NCBI GenBank assembly: GCA_029941785.1
Contig: JAPYTK010000001.1
Coordinates: forward strand, 1-64,000
Direction: 5' to 3'
Length of the DNA stretch: 64,000 nucleotides
From: Polyangiaceae bacterium
GTDB lineage: Bacteria; Myxococcota_A; Polyangia; Polyangiales; Polyangiaceae
In this document: positions 44,863-52,518 of the stretch, one piece after another
How the letters are laid out: the number at the start of each line of letters is the position of its first letter
How positions within the stretch are numbered: the stretch's first letter is position 1
The notes under the pieces: model-generated
The model's database searches: none
What the model was told of the DNA's origin: nothing
The model's input: the letters and a program-made list of their open reading frames with translations, nothing else
Translations under genes and position numbers: made by a program

Positions 44863-45576
44863 TCACTTGCAGCTGGCGTCAGGGTAGTACCTCTGACCGC
44901 TCTTCATGGCGTCGCACTCGCTGTTGCAGTTCTTTTGGTCGCACCGACGGTGCTTTTTGAGCGCCGCCAGGGACGGGCACATGGTCGGCAAAACCCAACA
45001 CCAACCGGGCACGTCCGATGTCAAACACCCTGTCTGGTTGACCACCTCGTACACGCAGTGCTGAGTGGTCGGATCCGGGCACTTGAGCGCGGCGATCCCA
45101 CCGCAGAACTCCTGCGGCATGCACACGCCGCTGTTCGCGACAGACATGCCGTGCACAGCGGCGATCTCATCGCTCCAGTAGTTGATGCCGTCACACCCAC
45201 ACACGGCATTCTTCGCGGCGTTCTGCGTCGTGCCGAGAGCCTTGCAAGTCCCCTGGCCGCACCCTGGCGCGTCGCAATATTCCCCCATGGGGCACGGATT
45301 GCTGTTGTCCGACCACATGCACGTGTTGCCGCTTTGACCGCCACTGCCGCCGGCGCCACCCGATCCGCTGCTCACCGCGCCGCCCGCGCCGCCCGTGGCG
45401 CTGCTCACCGTGCTGGTCACGCTCATGCTGCTCGACGTCATGCCCCCTTGACCGGATCCACCGGTCGACACGCTGCTCGTGCTCGTGCTCGTGCTCGTCG
45501 TGGTCGTTTCTCCGCTGCCACAGGCAAGAAACAAGAAGCCAACCAAGATCCCGCCGCCCCATCGCCAATCGTTCAT
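44863..45576 (-). CDS. Ser/Thr/Gly-linker lipoprotein with Kazal-like domain
   Basis: The lipobox is FLFLAC. A 70-residue linker of Thr, Ser and Gly follows (TSTSTSTSSVSTGGSGQGG). The folded part has about 18 cysteines. One piece, AVCGCDGINYWSDEIAAVHGMSVANSGVC, looks like a Kazal protease-inhibitor domain (V-C-G-x-D-G..Y.....A...G...C). A cysteine-rich segment follows to the C-terminus. It is likely surface exposed, and may inhibit or bind proteases; this is inferred from the fold only. It lies in the same direction as the vWA lipoprotein upstream, 38 bp away. Confidence 0.75.
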   Translation of the reverse strand: MNDWRWGGGILVGFLFLACGSGETTTTSTSTSTSSVSTGGSGQGGMTSSSMSVTSTVSSATGGAGGAVSSGSGGAGGSGGQSGNTCMWSDNSNPCPMGEYCDAPGCGQGTCKALGTTQNAAKNAVCGCDGINYWSDEIAAVHGMSVANSGVCMPQEFCGGIAALKCPDPTTQHCVYEVVNQTGCLTSDVPGWCWVLPTMCPSLAALKKHRRCDQKNCNSECDAMKSGQRYYPDASCK

Positions 45577-45614
45577 GCCCTCTTGTTAGCAGACCGCTGC
45601 TCTGGGGGCACGGC

Positions 45615-46661
45615 TCACTTCGGCGGCGTGAAGTCGTCGCAGGTCTCGTCGATGATCTTCACCGCTTCTTGGAAGGGCGGGCCGAAGTCCTGTTCGCAAA
45701 CCGAGACCTCGAGCCCACGATCGCCCCACATCGCGATGAACTCCGACCAGTGCTTGCCCTTATTTGGCTTGGTGGTCGGGCCACAGCCAGGGAAGGCCGG
45801 GGTGAAGCCGAGCACGGCGACCGCCTCGGCGTTGCCATCTTTCGCCGCAACGACGACGTCATACCAATCTTGAGGCACGCCCGCGTCCTCGTAGTTCGGA
45901 TCGTCGCTGATGAAGGTCACCACGAGAATGGCGTCCTCCCGCAAGAAACCCGCGTTGCAACCACCGGGCGCGTTGATCTCGCTCGCCATGGCCGCCACGA
46001 GCGCGTCCATCGGTCGCTCCGCGGGATGCCCCGCGAGCCCAACCTGCGCCACGCACGTAAAACTCGCCGTCTTGTCCGGCTCGGCCTCCACGATGTAACG
46101 CTCGTCGCCTACGAGCTGGCACAGCTTGTTGCTCGCCCCCTGCCCCGCTGGATGGAGCACGCCGGCCCCTATCGTGCTGTCGCACGGCTCGAAGTTGGTG
46201 TTGCACGCGTAGCCCACGCACGTACTGTGCGGAGCGGACTGGCAACTCTGTGGTGTGCACCGTGTCTCCGCATCAGTGTCGACCACCATGATGTGGTAGT
46301 TGCTGCCAGCCTTGATCGTGCTTTGGATGGTGCTGATGAAGTTGGGAAAGCTGGCGATGAGCGCCACTTGTTGCTCCTGCATCGAGATGGAGTTGTCGAC
46401 GATGAACAGGAAATCGACTTTCTCGCAACCGCTCTGTGCGCCCCCGCTCCCGGTCAAGTTGATCCCTCCGCTGCCCGACCCGATCGTCGTGTCGCCGGCG
46501 CCGCCGCTTCCGCCGTGGCCCGCTGTACCTACGCCACTCGACGCACTACTGGCGCTTGGGGCATACACCGGCGATTCAGCCGAACAGCCTACATGAGCAC
46601 TGGCTGCGATCAACACGACGACACACCCTGTCGTCATCCACCCACGATGTTTGTCGAGCAT
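45615..46661 (-). CDS. Ser/Gly-linker lipoprotein with vWA domain
   Basis: ATG 46661 is set by the GAGGAG box 7 bp upstream; the track frame extends 66 bases further. The lipobox is AHVGC, then a Ser/Gly linker (SASSASSGVGTAGHGGSGG). The domain begins with VDFLFIVDNSISMQEQQ, the MIDAS D-x-S-x-S-type metal site, and has VVTFISDDPNYE and EFIAMWGDRGLEVSVCE later. Ten or so cysteines lie in the loop TRCTPQSCQSAPHSTC and after. vWA domains bind proteins through a metal. It is likely an adhesion-type surface lipoprotein. Confidence 0.8.
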   Translation of the reverse strand: MLDKHRGWMTTGCVVVLIAASAHVGCSAESPVYAPSASSASSGVGTAGHGGSGGAGDTTIGSGSGGINLTGSGGAQSGCEKVDFLFIVDNSISMQEQQVALIASFPNFISTIQSTIKAGSNYHIMVVDTDAETRCTPQSCQSAPHSTCVGYACNTNFEPCDSTIGAGVLHPAGQGASNKLCQLVGDERYIVEAEPDKTASFTCVAQVGLAGHPAERPMDALVAAMASEINAPGGCNAGFLREDAILVVTFISDDPNYEDAGVPQDWYDVVVAAKDGNAEAVAVLGFTPAFPGCGPTTKPNKGKHWSEFIAMWGDRGLEVSVCEQDFGPPFQEAVKIIDETCDDFTPPK

Positions 46662-46668
46662 AAACAAG

Positions 46669-46674
46669 CTCCTC
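46669..46674 (-). promoter_or_regulatory. Ribosome binding site fixing the vWA lipoprotein start
   Basis: GAGGAG on the minus strand, 7 bases before ATG 46661. It settles the start at the residue MLDKHRG rather than the longer track frame. Confidence 0.75.
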
Positions 46675-46723
46675 ACTAGTGCCCCGTCGCTCTCAAGGAT
46701 AGCACGTGTACGCCAACATTCGA

Positions 46724-47512
46724 TCACGCTCGATGATCGAGCAGCGCCGACGCCAACTCAGCGAAACCCTCACCTGCCGCAGCGGTCGTAACGAAACGCG
46801 GGGGTATGGTCAGCCTCGGGACGAAGGGCCGAATGTTCGCCACACCGAACGTGGTCTCGAAAGCCGCAAAACACGCGGCGTCATTGCTGCTATCGCCCAC
46901 AAACGCATAATGCCGTCGGCAGCTCACCTCATCCTCGGCGAACAGCTCTCGCAGGGTGCGCATGCTGCCGGTGGCCTTGTCGTCACTATCGAGGGTCAGG
47001 TGCAGATGAATACTCGACGCACACGTGCGCGCGCCCAACGCTTCCGCCGCCCGCCGAATCTCCTGCACGCGAGCGTGCGGAAGTCGTTGCGTCTCGCCAA
47101 TGTCAAAGGTGGTGTCCGTTAGGCGAGCGTCGTTGTCATCTGCGAGCACCGCATCCTCGAAACGCGCGCGAATTTGCGACACGATCGCCTGTAACTTCGT
47201 GCGACGCGCCGCCCTGTCCTCTGCACACAATCTGTCGATGCGCTGCAGGCCAGCACCTTTTCGCGTATATGCGATAGCTCCATTTTCCGCTATCGCCGCG
47301 TCCACGGGCCACTGCCGTGCGACGACTTCTCCCCATCCTGCGGAGCGGCCCGTACACGCGATGAGACGCAGACCGGCGTCCGCCATGTTCCACAAAGCGC
47401 CAAACGCATCCCGCGTGAGACGACCATCGGACAACACGGTGCCGTCGAGGTCGAAGATCAACCCCCGGAGACGTTTCGCATTCTCTGGTTCGAGCTCGAC
47501 GAGGGGTCTCAT
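46724..47512 (-). CDS. HAD-superfamily hydrolase (Cof/MPGP-like, type IIB)
   Basis: The four HAD motifs are visible: GLIFDLDGTVLSD (motif I nucleophile Asp), LIACTGRSAGW (motif II), DKATG (motif III Lys) and HYAFVGDSSNDAACFAAF (motif IV). A cap region with LTDTTFDIGE is typical of type IIB phosphatases such as Cof and mannosyl-3-phosphoglycerate phosphatase. It is cytosolic, and the substrate is probably a sugar phosphate or similar small phosphoester. 262 residues. Confidence 0.85.
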   Translation of the reverse strand: MRPLVELEPENAKRLRGLIFDLDGTVLSDGRLTRDAFGALWNMADAGLRLIACTGRSAGWGEVVARQWPVDAAIAENGAIAYTRKGAGLQRIDRLCAEDRAARRTKLQAIVSQIRARFEDAVLADDNDARLTDTTFDIGETQRLPHARVQEIRRAAEALGARTCASSIHLHLTLDSDDKATGSMRTLRELFAEDEVSCRRHYAFVGDSSNDAACFAAFETTFGVANIRPFVPRLTIPPRFVTTAAAGEGFAELASALLDHRA

Positions 47513-47651
47513 GGCCCATGCTCCATCTCACACCCCCAGACACGGTTGCAGGTCGATGACACGATTGTCTTTATACACGGACTGGGCGCAGCAAGGTTCG
47601 GTCACCACGTCATGCTGGACCCCGCCTCGTACCCTGCTAGTCTAATTCGCG

Positions 47652-48746
47652 ATGTGGTGTCGAAAATTCATGGTGGGGTGCGTGACGATCGGGGCGTTGG
47701 GATCGCTCAGCATTTCGACGCAGGCGGCGCCGGCCGCGGGAAAGAAGGCAGCACCCGCGAAGAAGGTGGCACCCGCGAAGAAGGCAGCACCCGCGAAGAA
47801 GGCAGCACCCGCGAAGAAGGCTACACCGGCGCAGGCTACACCCGCGAAGGCCGACGACAACGCAGAGGCGGCAAGCACATGCCCACCCGGCGCATTCTGT
47901 GACCAGGCCCAAATCGACGTGCCAAAGTCCAAGCCAGCGGACGGCTCCAATGAGCCAGCAGACCGCTCCGATGAGCCGCCCGCAGGCCAAACCGTGACCC
48001 TTCCTCCTCCGCGACCCGGGAGCGATCCCGATTCACCACGAGTGATCGTCGTGCATCCCGACCGACCGGGACGACCCGGCCAAGTCGTGATCTACGAGGA
48101 CGGTGAGATGCCGCCCTATTGGGAAGGCGATCCCGGCCCACCACCAGCGGCAAAAAAACGCAGGAGTCGGCGAAGGCGATCGCGAAGGCGGCGACGTTTC
48201 AACCAGAAGTGGGGCATCAACCTCCGCTTGGACGGCGTCCTGCTGCCAAGTGCGCGCAGTCGAAGCGAGGACGAGGGGATGGGCGGTATCGGCGCCAGCG
48301 TGCGCTATCGGCCCATGCCTCATCTCGCTTTCGATGCAGGCGTCGATTACATCGGCGGCATCGATGCCAATGGTTACCGACGGTACGAGCTGCCGGTCGG
48401 ACTCAACCTCATGTTCTTCCCCAACCCGCATTCCCTGGCGCAGTTTTATCTGTTCGGCGGCGTCAACTGGTCCATGGCCGAGGTACAAAGTGACACCTGG
48501 CAGAGCCATTTGGCCAACGGAACGTCCGATTCGTACGGCTATTTCGGCGGCCAACTCGGTCTGGGTCTCGAGTTCCGCGTGAGCCCTCTTCTCGGCATCC
48601 ACATCGACGGCCTGGGCTTCGCACGTACCCGCACCGACGATGACGAAGGCGGCCGCTTCGCAGAATACATCTCTCGCCGCACGGGCGAGACGACGAACAG
48701 TTCGGCCGGAGGAATGTTGCGTATCGGCGTGAACTTCTGGTGGTAG
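47652..48746 (+). CDS. Outer-membrane barrel protein with Lys/Ala/Pro repeat N-terminus
   Basis: A signal peptide (VTIGALGSLSISTQA) is followed by repeated AAPAKK units, an acidic/Pro linker, a basic cluster RRSRRRRSRRRRRF, and then a beta-barrel of about 180 residues (KWGINLRLDGVLLPSA; PLGIHIDGLGFARTRT; ending GVNFWW). The AAPAKK stretch resembles histone-H1-like tails and could reach peptidoglycan, LPS or nucleic acid. The barrel is of the small OmpA/OmpW-like kind. The start is ATG 47652, or ATG 47670. It overlaps the next gene by 7 bp. Confidence 0.7.
   Translation: MWCRKFMVGCVTIGALGSLSISTQAAPAAGKKAAPAKKVAPAKKAAPAKKAAPAKKATPAQATPAKADDNAEAASTCPPGAFCDQAQIDVPKSKPADGSNEPADRSDEPPAGQTVTLPPPRPGSDPDSPRVIVVHPDRPGRPGQVVIYEDGEMPPYWEGDPGPPPAAKKRRSRRRRSRRRRRFNQKWGINLRLDGVLLPSARSRSEDEGMGGIGASVRYRPMPHLAFDAGVDYIGGIDANGYRRYELPVGLNLMFFPNPHSLAQFYLFGGVNWSMAEVQSDTWQSHLANGTSDSYGYFGGQLGLGLEFRVSPLLGIHIDGLGFARTRTDDDEGGRFAEYISRRTGETTNSSAGGMLRIGVNFWW
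47742..47825 (+). repeat. 18-bp tandem repeats encoding AAPAKK
   Basis: The unit GCAGCACCCGCGAAGAAG occurs about four times almost without change (the second copy has GTG for GCA). It encodes the AAPAKK array of the barrel protein. Near-identity of the DNA copies indicates recent slippage expansion. Confidence 0.85.
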
Positions 48747-50404
48747 TCGGCGCGACGCGCGACAACTCCTTGCTGCGTGCAGCCGCCGGCGGCTTACTTT
48801 TCGGGCTGGCGACACCGCCGACCGACGTTTTGCTCGGCGTGCCCCTGGGGCTCCTGTTGCTCGCACGAGCCCTTCGCTCGGCCAAGAGCGTGCGCCGCGG
48901 CGCCCTGCTCGGCATCGTGTGGGCAACAACAGCAGGCTTGATCGGGATGCGCTTCATTCCGAGCGTGATCACGCTGTTCACCGATCTCGGCCAAGTAGCG
49001 GCGATTGCCGCACACCTCCTGCTATCCGCTGCACAATCGCTTTGGTGGGGGCTCGGCATGGGCCTGTGCGTCGCCCTCCACCGTCGCCTACACACGGCTT
49101 TCGAGATCTCCTTTGCCCTCGCGGTGCTCGTCACGCTCTGTATGCCCAACGTCTTCGTCTGGTCGCCGGCTGGCTTGCTATCGCCGTGGCCACTGTTCGT
49201 GCAGTCCGCCGATCTGATCGGCGAGCGCGGTGTGAGCGCCGTGCTCGCCTTTCACATGGCACTCGCCTCAGCGATCAACAGAAACGTATTGCGTGACCTT
49301 CGCGCGAAACGCGGGGCCCGTCGACTCGTGCTCTGCGTGCTGCTGTTGCCCCTCCCCTTCGTGCTCTACGGCCTGTCCGCCATGACCCGGTACGCAAACG
49401 ATGACGGACCTCAGGCCCGCATCGGGCTGGTCCAAGCCGCCATCCATCCGCAATACCGCTGGAAGGCCAAGAACTGGCCACGCATCTTGGACACCCTACG
49501 GCAACAAACCCGAATCGCAGAGGCAGCGGGCGTCGATCTGACCGTGTGGCCTGAGGCGGCCTATCCCTATCCGCTCCGACACGACGCGACACGGGCGCCC
49601 CGCGACGAGCGGCGACGGCTTCTCGACGACCAACTCCGTGGGCCCCTCTTGTTTGGTCTGATCTCGATGGCCCCACCTACCCGCGAGCCCGACGGTCGGT
49701 ATCGGCGCGACCGCTACAACTCGGCCACGATCTTGTCCTCAGACGGGACCTTGCAGCCCAGCTACGACAAGATGGAACTGTTGTGGTTCGGTGAGACCGT
49801 ACCTGGCGGCCGCTACCTGCCATGGCTGAGGCGCATGTTCCAACGGAGCGGCGGTCTCATCCCCGGTGCAGAACTACGCGCCTTGCGAACCGCGATCGCC
49901 GGCGGTGTCGAGCTTCGAATCGGCGTACTCAATTGTTACGAGGACACGCTGCCAGACTTGGGGCGTCGCATCGCACAGGATCTCGACCCCAACCTGCTCG
50001 TCAACGTCACGAACGACGCTTGGTTCATCGGCACCGCCGAGCCGGAGCTGCACTTGCGCCTGAGCGTGATGCGAGCCATCGAGCTCCGGCGAGATCTCGT
50101 CCGATCCGTCAATCTCGGCGTCTCGGCTTGGGTCGATGCCGGCGGACGGATCAGAGCACAACAAGCCACGAGCGAACCCAGCGCACTCATTGTCACGCCG
50201 CGGTTGCGGAACACGCCGGCCACATTGTACGCACGATTCGGTGACCTTCCTCTTCTCCTGCTGCTCGCAGCGGCGGCCTGCACGCCGTGGCTCCGTCGAA
50301 TGTTCGGCGCAAACAATCACTCTAAGGGACCGGCGTCCGCTGGCGAGCAAGACGGATCGATGGGTCGTCATTCGGCAGCGCTGGGGGACAGCGACCGATG
50401 TTAA
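48740..50404 (+). CDS. lnt: Apolipoprotein N-acyltransferase-type protein (Lnt-like)
   Basis: The N-terminal 220 residues have about six membrane segments. The C-terminal 300 are a nitrilase-fold domain with the catalytic triad: Glu in DLTVWPEAAYPY (about 272), Lys in YDKMELLWFGETVPGG (about 343) and Cys in GVLNCYEDTLPDL (about 398). Lnt adds the third acyl chain to the N-terminal cysteine of lipoproteins, an important step here given the many lipoproteins in the window. The protein starts at GTG 48740, overlapping the previous stop. At 554 residues it is slightly above E. coli Lnt, owing to a polar C-terminal tail. A second Lnt may exist elsewhere. Confidence 0.85.
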   Translation: MVVGATRDNSLLRAAAGGLLFGLATPPTDVLLGVPLGLLLLARALRSAKSVRRGALLGIVWATTAGLIGMRFIPSVITLFTDLGQVAAIAAHLLLSAAQSLWWGLGMGLCVALHRRLHTAFEISFALAVLVTLCMPNVFVWSPAGLLSPWPLFVQSADLIGERGVSAVLAFHMALASAINRNVLRDLRAKRGARRLVLCVLLLPLPFVLYGLSAMTRYANDDGPQARIGLVQAAIHPQYRWKAKNWPRILDTLRQQTRIAEAAGVDLTVWPEAAYPYPLRHDATRAPRDERRRLLDDQLRGPLLFGLISMAPPTREPDGRYRRDRYNSATILSSDGTLQPSYDKMELLWFGETVPGGRYLPWLRRMFQRSGGLIPGAELRALRTAIAGGVELRIGVLNCYEDTLPDLGRRIAQDLDPNLLVNVTNDAWFIGTAEPELHLRLSVMRAIELRRDLVRSVNLGVSAWVDAGGRIRAQQATSEPSALIVTPRLRNTPATLYARFGDLPLLLLLAAAACTPWLRRMFGANNHSKGPASAGEQDGSMGRHSAALGDSDRC

Positions 50405-50410
50405 GCGTGC

Positions 50411-50965
50411 TCAGTTGGAGAACTCGATCCGATGACTCAAGGGCTGGTCACGCTGTAGGCTAAAAAAGCTCGGTGTGCCAAGCCGACCGAAACCAAAATC
50501 GAGGTAGCTCCAGCCGAGCAGCAGTCGACTGTCTCCTGTATTCACGGCGACGATCGGATCCCGCAGCCATCGAAACGAGTTGTACCAGCTCGAATTTTCC
50601 GCGCCGTAGTCGATGAGCAAGCCGCCCCCCGCCCCCCGAGGCACCCGGGCTCCTTCGCACTCGACAACACGAAAACGTCCAAAGGTCACGGGCTTGCCCC
50701 CCCGCATCTTCGGTTGCCACGGCTGGTCGAGCGCTCCTTGCTCGATGCGCATGTTCCACCCCCTCAACCAACCGGTTTCAGGATCCCGGAAAAATACCTT
50801 CTTGAACTGTTTCCAGGTGATGGCCTCGATCACGCGGGGCAAACCAAGACTCAGACCTTTGAATTCGAAATCGTCGAGCGATTCCGGATCAATCATGGAA
50901 CCGGCGCGCATCACGCCGGCCAATTCACGGCGATTCATCGCGAGGAGGTCCGTCACCGTCAGCAT
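50411..50965 (-). CDS. Beta-rich protein of unknown function, FadR-linked
   Basis: ATG 50965 is fixed by an AGGAGG box 4 bp upstream and overlaps the upstream stop as ATGCTGA; the longer track frame is not used. The product has 184 residues. Phrases are KQFKKVFFRDPETGWLRGWN, GKPVTFGRFRVVECEG, LLIDYGAENSSWYNS and LLLGWSYLDFGFGRLGTPS. They suggest a beta-barrel-like binding fold, but I cannot name a family. It is the last of a three-gene unit with a FadR-type regulator; a lipid or acyl ligand is a guess from that context. Confidence 0.6.
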   Translation of the reverse strand: MLTVTDLLAMNRRELAGVMRAGSMIDPESLDDFEFKGLSLGLPRVIEAITWKQFKKVFFRDPETGWLRGWNMRIEQGALDQPWQPKMRGGKPVTFGRFRVVECEGARVPRGAGGGLLIDYGAENSSWYNSFRWLRDPIVAVNTGDSRLLLGWSYLDFGFGRLGTPSFFSLQRDQPLSHRIEFSN

Positions 50966-51657
50966 GACGCCTCCTGCAATCCGTCGGCGACCGAGAAACG
51001 ACCTGCACGCCACGCACGCCACGTCGACGCGGCAGACGGGGGCTGTCGGGCGCACCACTTGAGGTAGGCCCAAAACGACACGTCTGGATCATTTATCTCT
51101 TCTTGCTTGAGTGATTCTGTCTGTGCCAGCGCGCGCTCCACAGCTCCGAGGAGCGCCTCGTGGTAGCCCTCATAGACGGTAAGATCACGCAACCATTCGG
51201 CGCGAGGATCGCTGCCATCGACGACATCCCTGCACGCATCTCGAATGGATTCGAGACAGCCCGCGTAACAGCCCGCTAACTGTAGATCGTAGACGAACTG
51301 ATTGCCATCATGGTGCGCGCCAAGCAAGTGGCGGGTGAGCCGCTCCTGAGAACTCATCAGTCCCGTATAATCCCACGGCGCCACCGCGCCCTCGAAGAGC
51401 AAAAACGGAAAGCGAAGAAGACGGTTGTGCAGCGCACGTGCTCGCCACGTCTTGCGCACCGGGTGGTCGCCGCTCGTCCCCACGCTGTCAAAACGAAACA
51501 GGACACGATGGTGCATACGCATCACGCCCAGCCCCAGTTGCCATAGGTTCGGCAGACCTTCCGGTCCGCGATAGTCGGCCACCTTTGCGAGGTTCTTGGC
51601 AACCCGCGCAGGCGAGTACAGAACGAGTCGCAACAACAACCGTTGCAGACGGCTCAT
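50959..51657 (-). CDS. Helical protein of unknown function, FadR-linked
   Basis: ATG 51657 overlaps the regulator stop as ATGA, and the C-terminus overlaps the next gene by 7 bp. The product has 232 residues. The N-terminus is basic and hydrophobic (MSRLQRLLLRLVLYSPARVAKNLAK). The rest is mainly helical, with FRFDSVGTSGDHPVRKTWRA, LSSQERLTRHLLGAHHDG and YDLQLAGCYAGCLESI. I recognise no family. It is translated with the FadR-type regulator and probably performs the function the regulator controls. Confidence 0.6.
   Translation of the reverse strand: MSRLQRLLLRLVLYSPARVAKNLAKVADYRGPEGLPNLWQLGLGVMRMHHRVLFRFDSVGTSGDHPVRKTWRARALHNRLLRFPFLLFEGAVAPWDYTGLMSSQERLTRHLLGAHHDGNQFVYDLQLAGCYAGCLESIRDACRDVVDGSDPRAEWLRDLTVYEGYHEALLGAVERALAQTESLKQEEINDPDVSFWAYLKWCARQPPSAASTWRAWRAGRFSVADGLQEASC
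50970..50975 (-). promoter_or_regulatory. Ribosome binding site fixing the start at 50965
   Basis: AGGAGG on the minus strand, 4 bases before ATG 50965, inside the end of the upstream gene. It supports the short frame MLTVTDLLAM. Confidence 0.7.
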
Positions 51658-52403
51658 GACGTCCCCCGTCGTGACGTCGTTTGAGCACGGCGGATCGCGT
51701 ACACGGTAGCCTCATCACGTTGGCGCATCGCCGCGACGAGTTGGTCGACATGCACGATGGGCCGCTTGCCGAGCCACAAGAGAAACACTTGGTACGCTTC
51801 GACGTTCTTTTCCGGCTCGGTGTACATTGCCGCACCCAGCTGCGGCAGCTCCGCCACGACGGCGATCACCGGATTTTGGCATAACTGCAGAACCGTGCTG
51901 CCCGTCGCCGCGGTCACCGCCACGACCACCCCGAGGTCGGCCCTCGCGAGAGCTGCGGCATCTGCACCATCGGCGACCGCGTTGGAAAAGACTTCTACAG
52001 CGCGCCTAATCGGAGCCAGATCAAGACGCTCCTTCTCGCTCAAACGCTCGAGCACCGCCCGGGCGAGCTGGCGCCGAACCAGCAACAGATCGGAGACAAT
52101 CGCGGCCACATCACCTTGTTCGCGCGCCCACCTCAACAGGCCCGTGAGCAGATCGGGCCCGCCGCGTTGTCGATAGTCTTGAACGACGTAGCCACTTCCC
52201 TGTCGCACTTTCAGCAGCCCCGCCGCCGCTAGCTTCGCCAGAGCGCTGCGTACGCTGACTCGGTTGACCCCGAACGACTCAGCCATTCGCCGCTCTGGAG
52301 GCAATCGCGACCCAACCTCGAGTTGGCCGCCAATGATCGCTTGCTCGATCGCATCCGCACAAGCATCGACGACCGAGCCCCGCAACTCAATGGATTGGAA
52401 CAT
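51654..52403 (-). CDS. GntR/FadR-subfamily transcription regulator
   Basis: The N-terminus is a winged helix-turn-helix: AIEQAIIGGQLEVGSRLPPERRMAESFGVNRVSVRSAL, then KLAAAGLLKVRQGSGYVV. The C-terminal 165 residues are helical, as in the ligand-binding half of the FadR subfamily. ATG 52403 is the start; the longer track frame would begin at TTG inside the promoter. A sigma70-type promoter (52411-52439) ends just before the ATG, and a palindrome overlapping it is probably its operator. The regulator leads a three-gene unit with two unknown proteins, joined by ATGA overlaps. The ligand may be an acyl-CoA or a small organic acid. Confidence 0.85.
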   Translation of the reverse strand: MFQSIELRGSVVDACADAIEQAIIGGQLEVGSRLPPERRMAESFGVNRVSVRSALAKLAAAGLLKVRQGSGYVVQDYRQRGGPDLLTGLLRWAREQGDVAAIVSDLLLVRRQLARAVLERLSEKERLDLAPIRRAVEVFSNAVADGADAAALARADLGVVVAVTAATGSTVLQLCQNPVIAVVAELPQLGAAMYTEPEKNVEAYQVFLLWLGKRPIVHVDQLVAAMRQRDEATVYAIRRAQTTSRRGTS

Positions 52404-52410
52404 GATCGGT

Positions 52411-52439
52411 ATAATGGTCCGACCAATATTGGATATCAA
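52411..52439 (-). promoter_or_regulatory. Promoter of the FadR-type operon, apparently leaderless
   Basis: On the minus strand TTGATA (52439-52434), an exact 17-bp spacer, then CATTAT (52416-52411), followed by ACCGATC and ATG 52403. Transcription should start at or next to the A of the ATG. There is no Shine-Dalgarno sequence. The operator palindrome covers the spacer end and the -10. Confidence 0.65.
52415..52425. promoter_or_regulatory. FadR-subfamily operator palindrome, site 1
   Basis: TGGTCCGACCA is a perfect inverted repeat around a central C. It fits the T-N-G-T-N3-A-C-N-A pattern of FadR-subfamily operators, and with flanks (AATGGTCCGACCAAT) resembles ATTGGTNNNACCAAT. It sits across the -10 region, so binding should repress the operon. 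Confidence 0.65.
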
Positions 52440-52461
52440 GTAAAATAATCAATTGGATGAA

Positions 52462-52472
52462 TGGTCCGTCCA
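52462..52472. promoter_or_regulatory. FadR-subfamily operator palindrome, site 2
   Basis: TGGTCCGTCCA is a close copy of site 1, 47 bp away. It is also inside a wider inverted repeat, AATTGGA / TCCAATT. It lies upstream of the -35, in the AT-rich gap downstream of the SMUG1 gene, and may help a dimer pair or loop. Confidence 0.5.
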
Positions 52473-52518
52473 ATTATAACTGTGATCTATCTGTCACTTG
52501 TCACGTGAATTCAATCAG

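Noticed and set aside
47546-47902. ORF with a TREEGS repeat
   Set aside because: Out-of-frame reading of the 18-bp repeat that encodes AAPAKK in the barrel protein, which has a signal peptide and a barrel domain.
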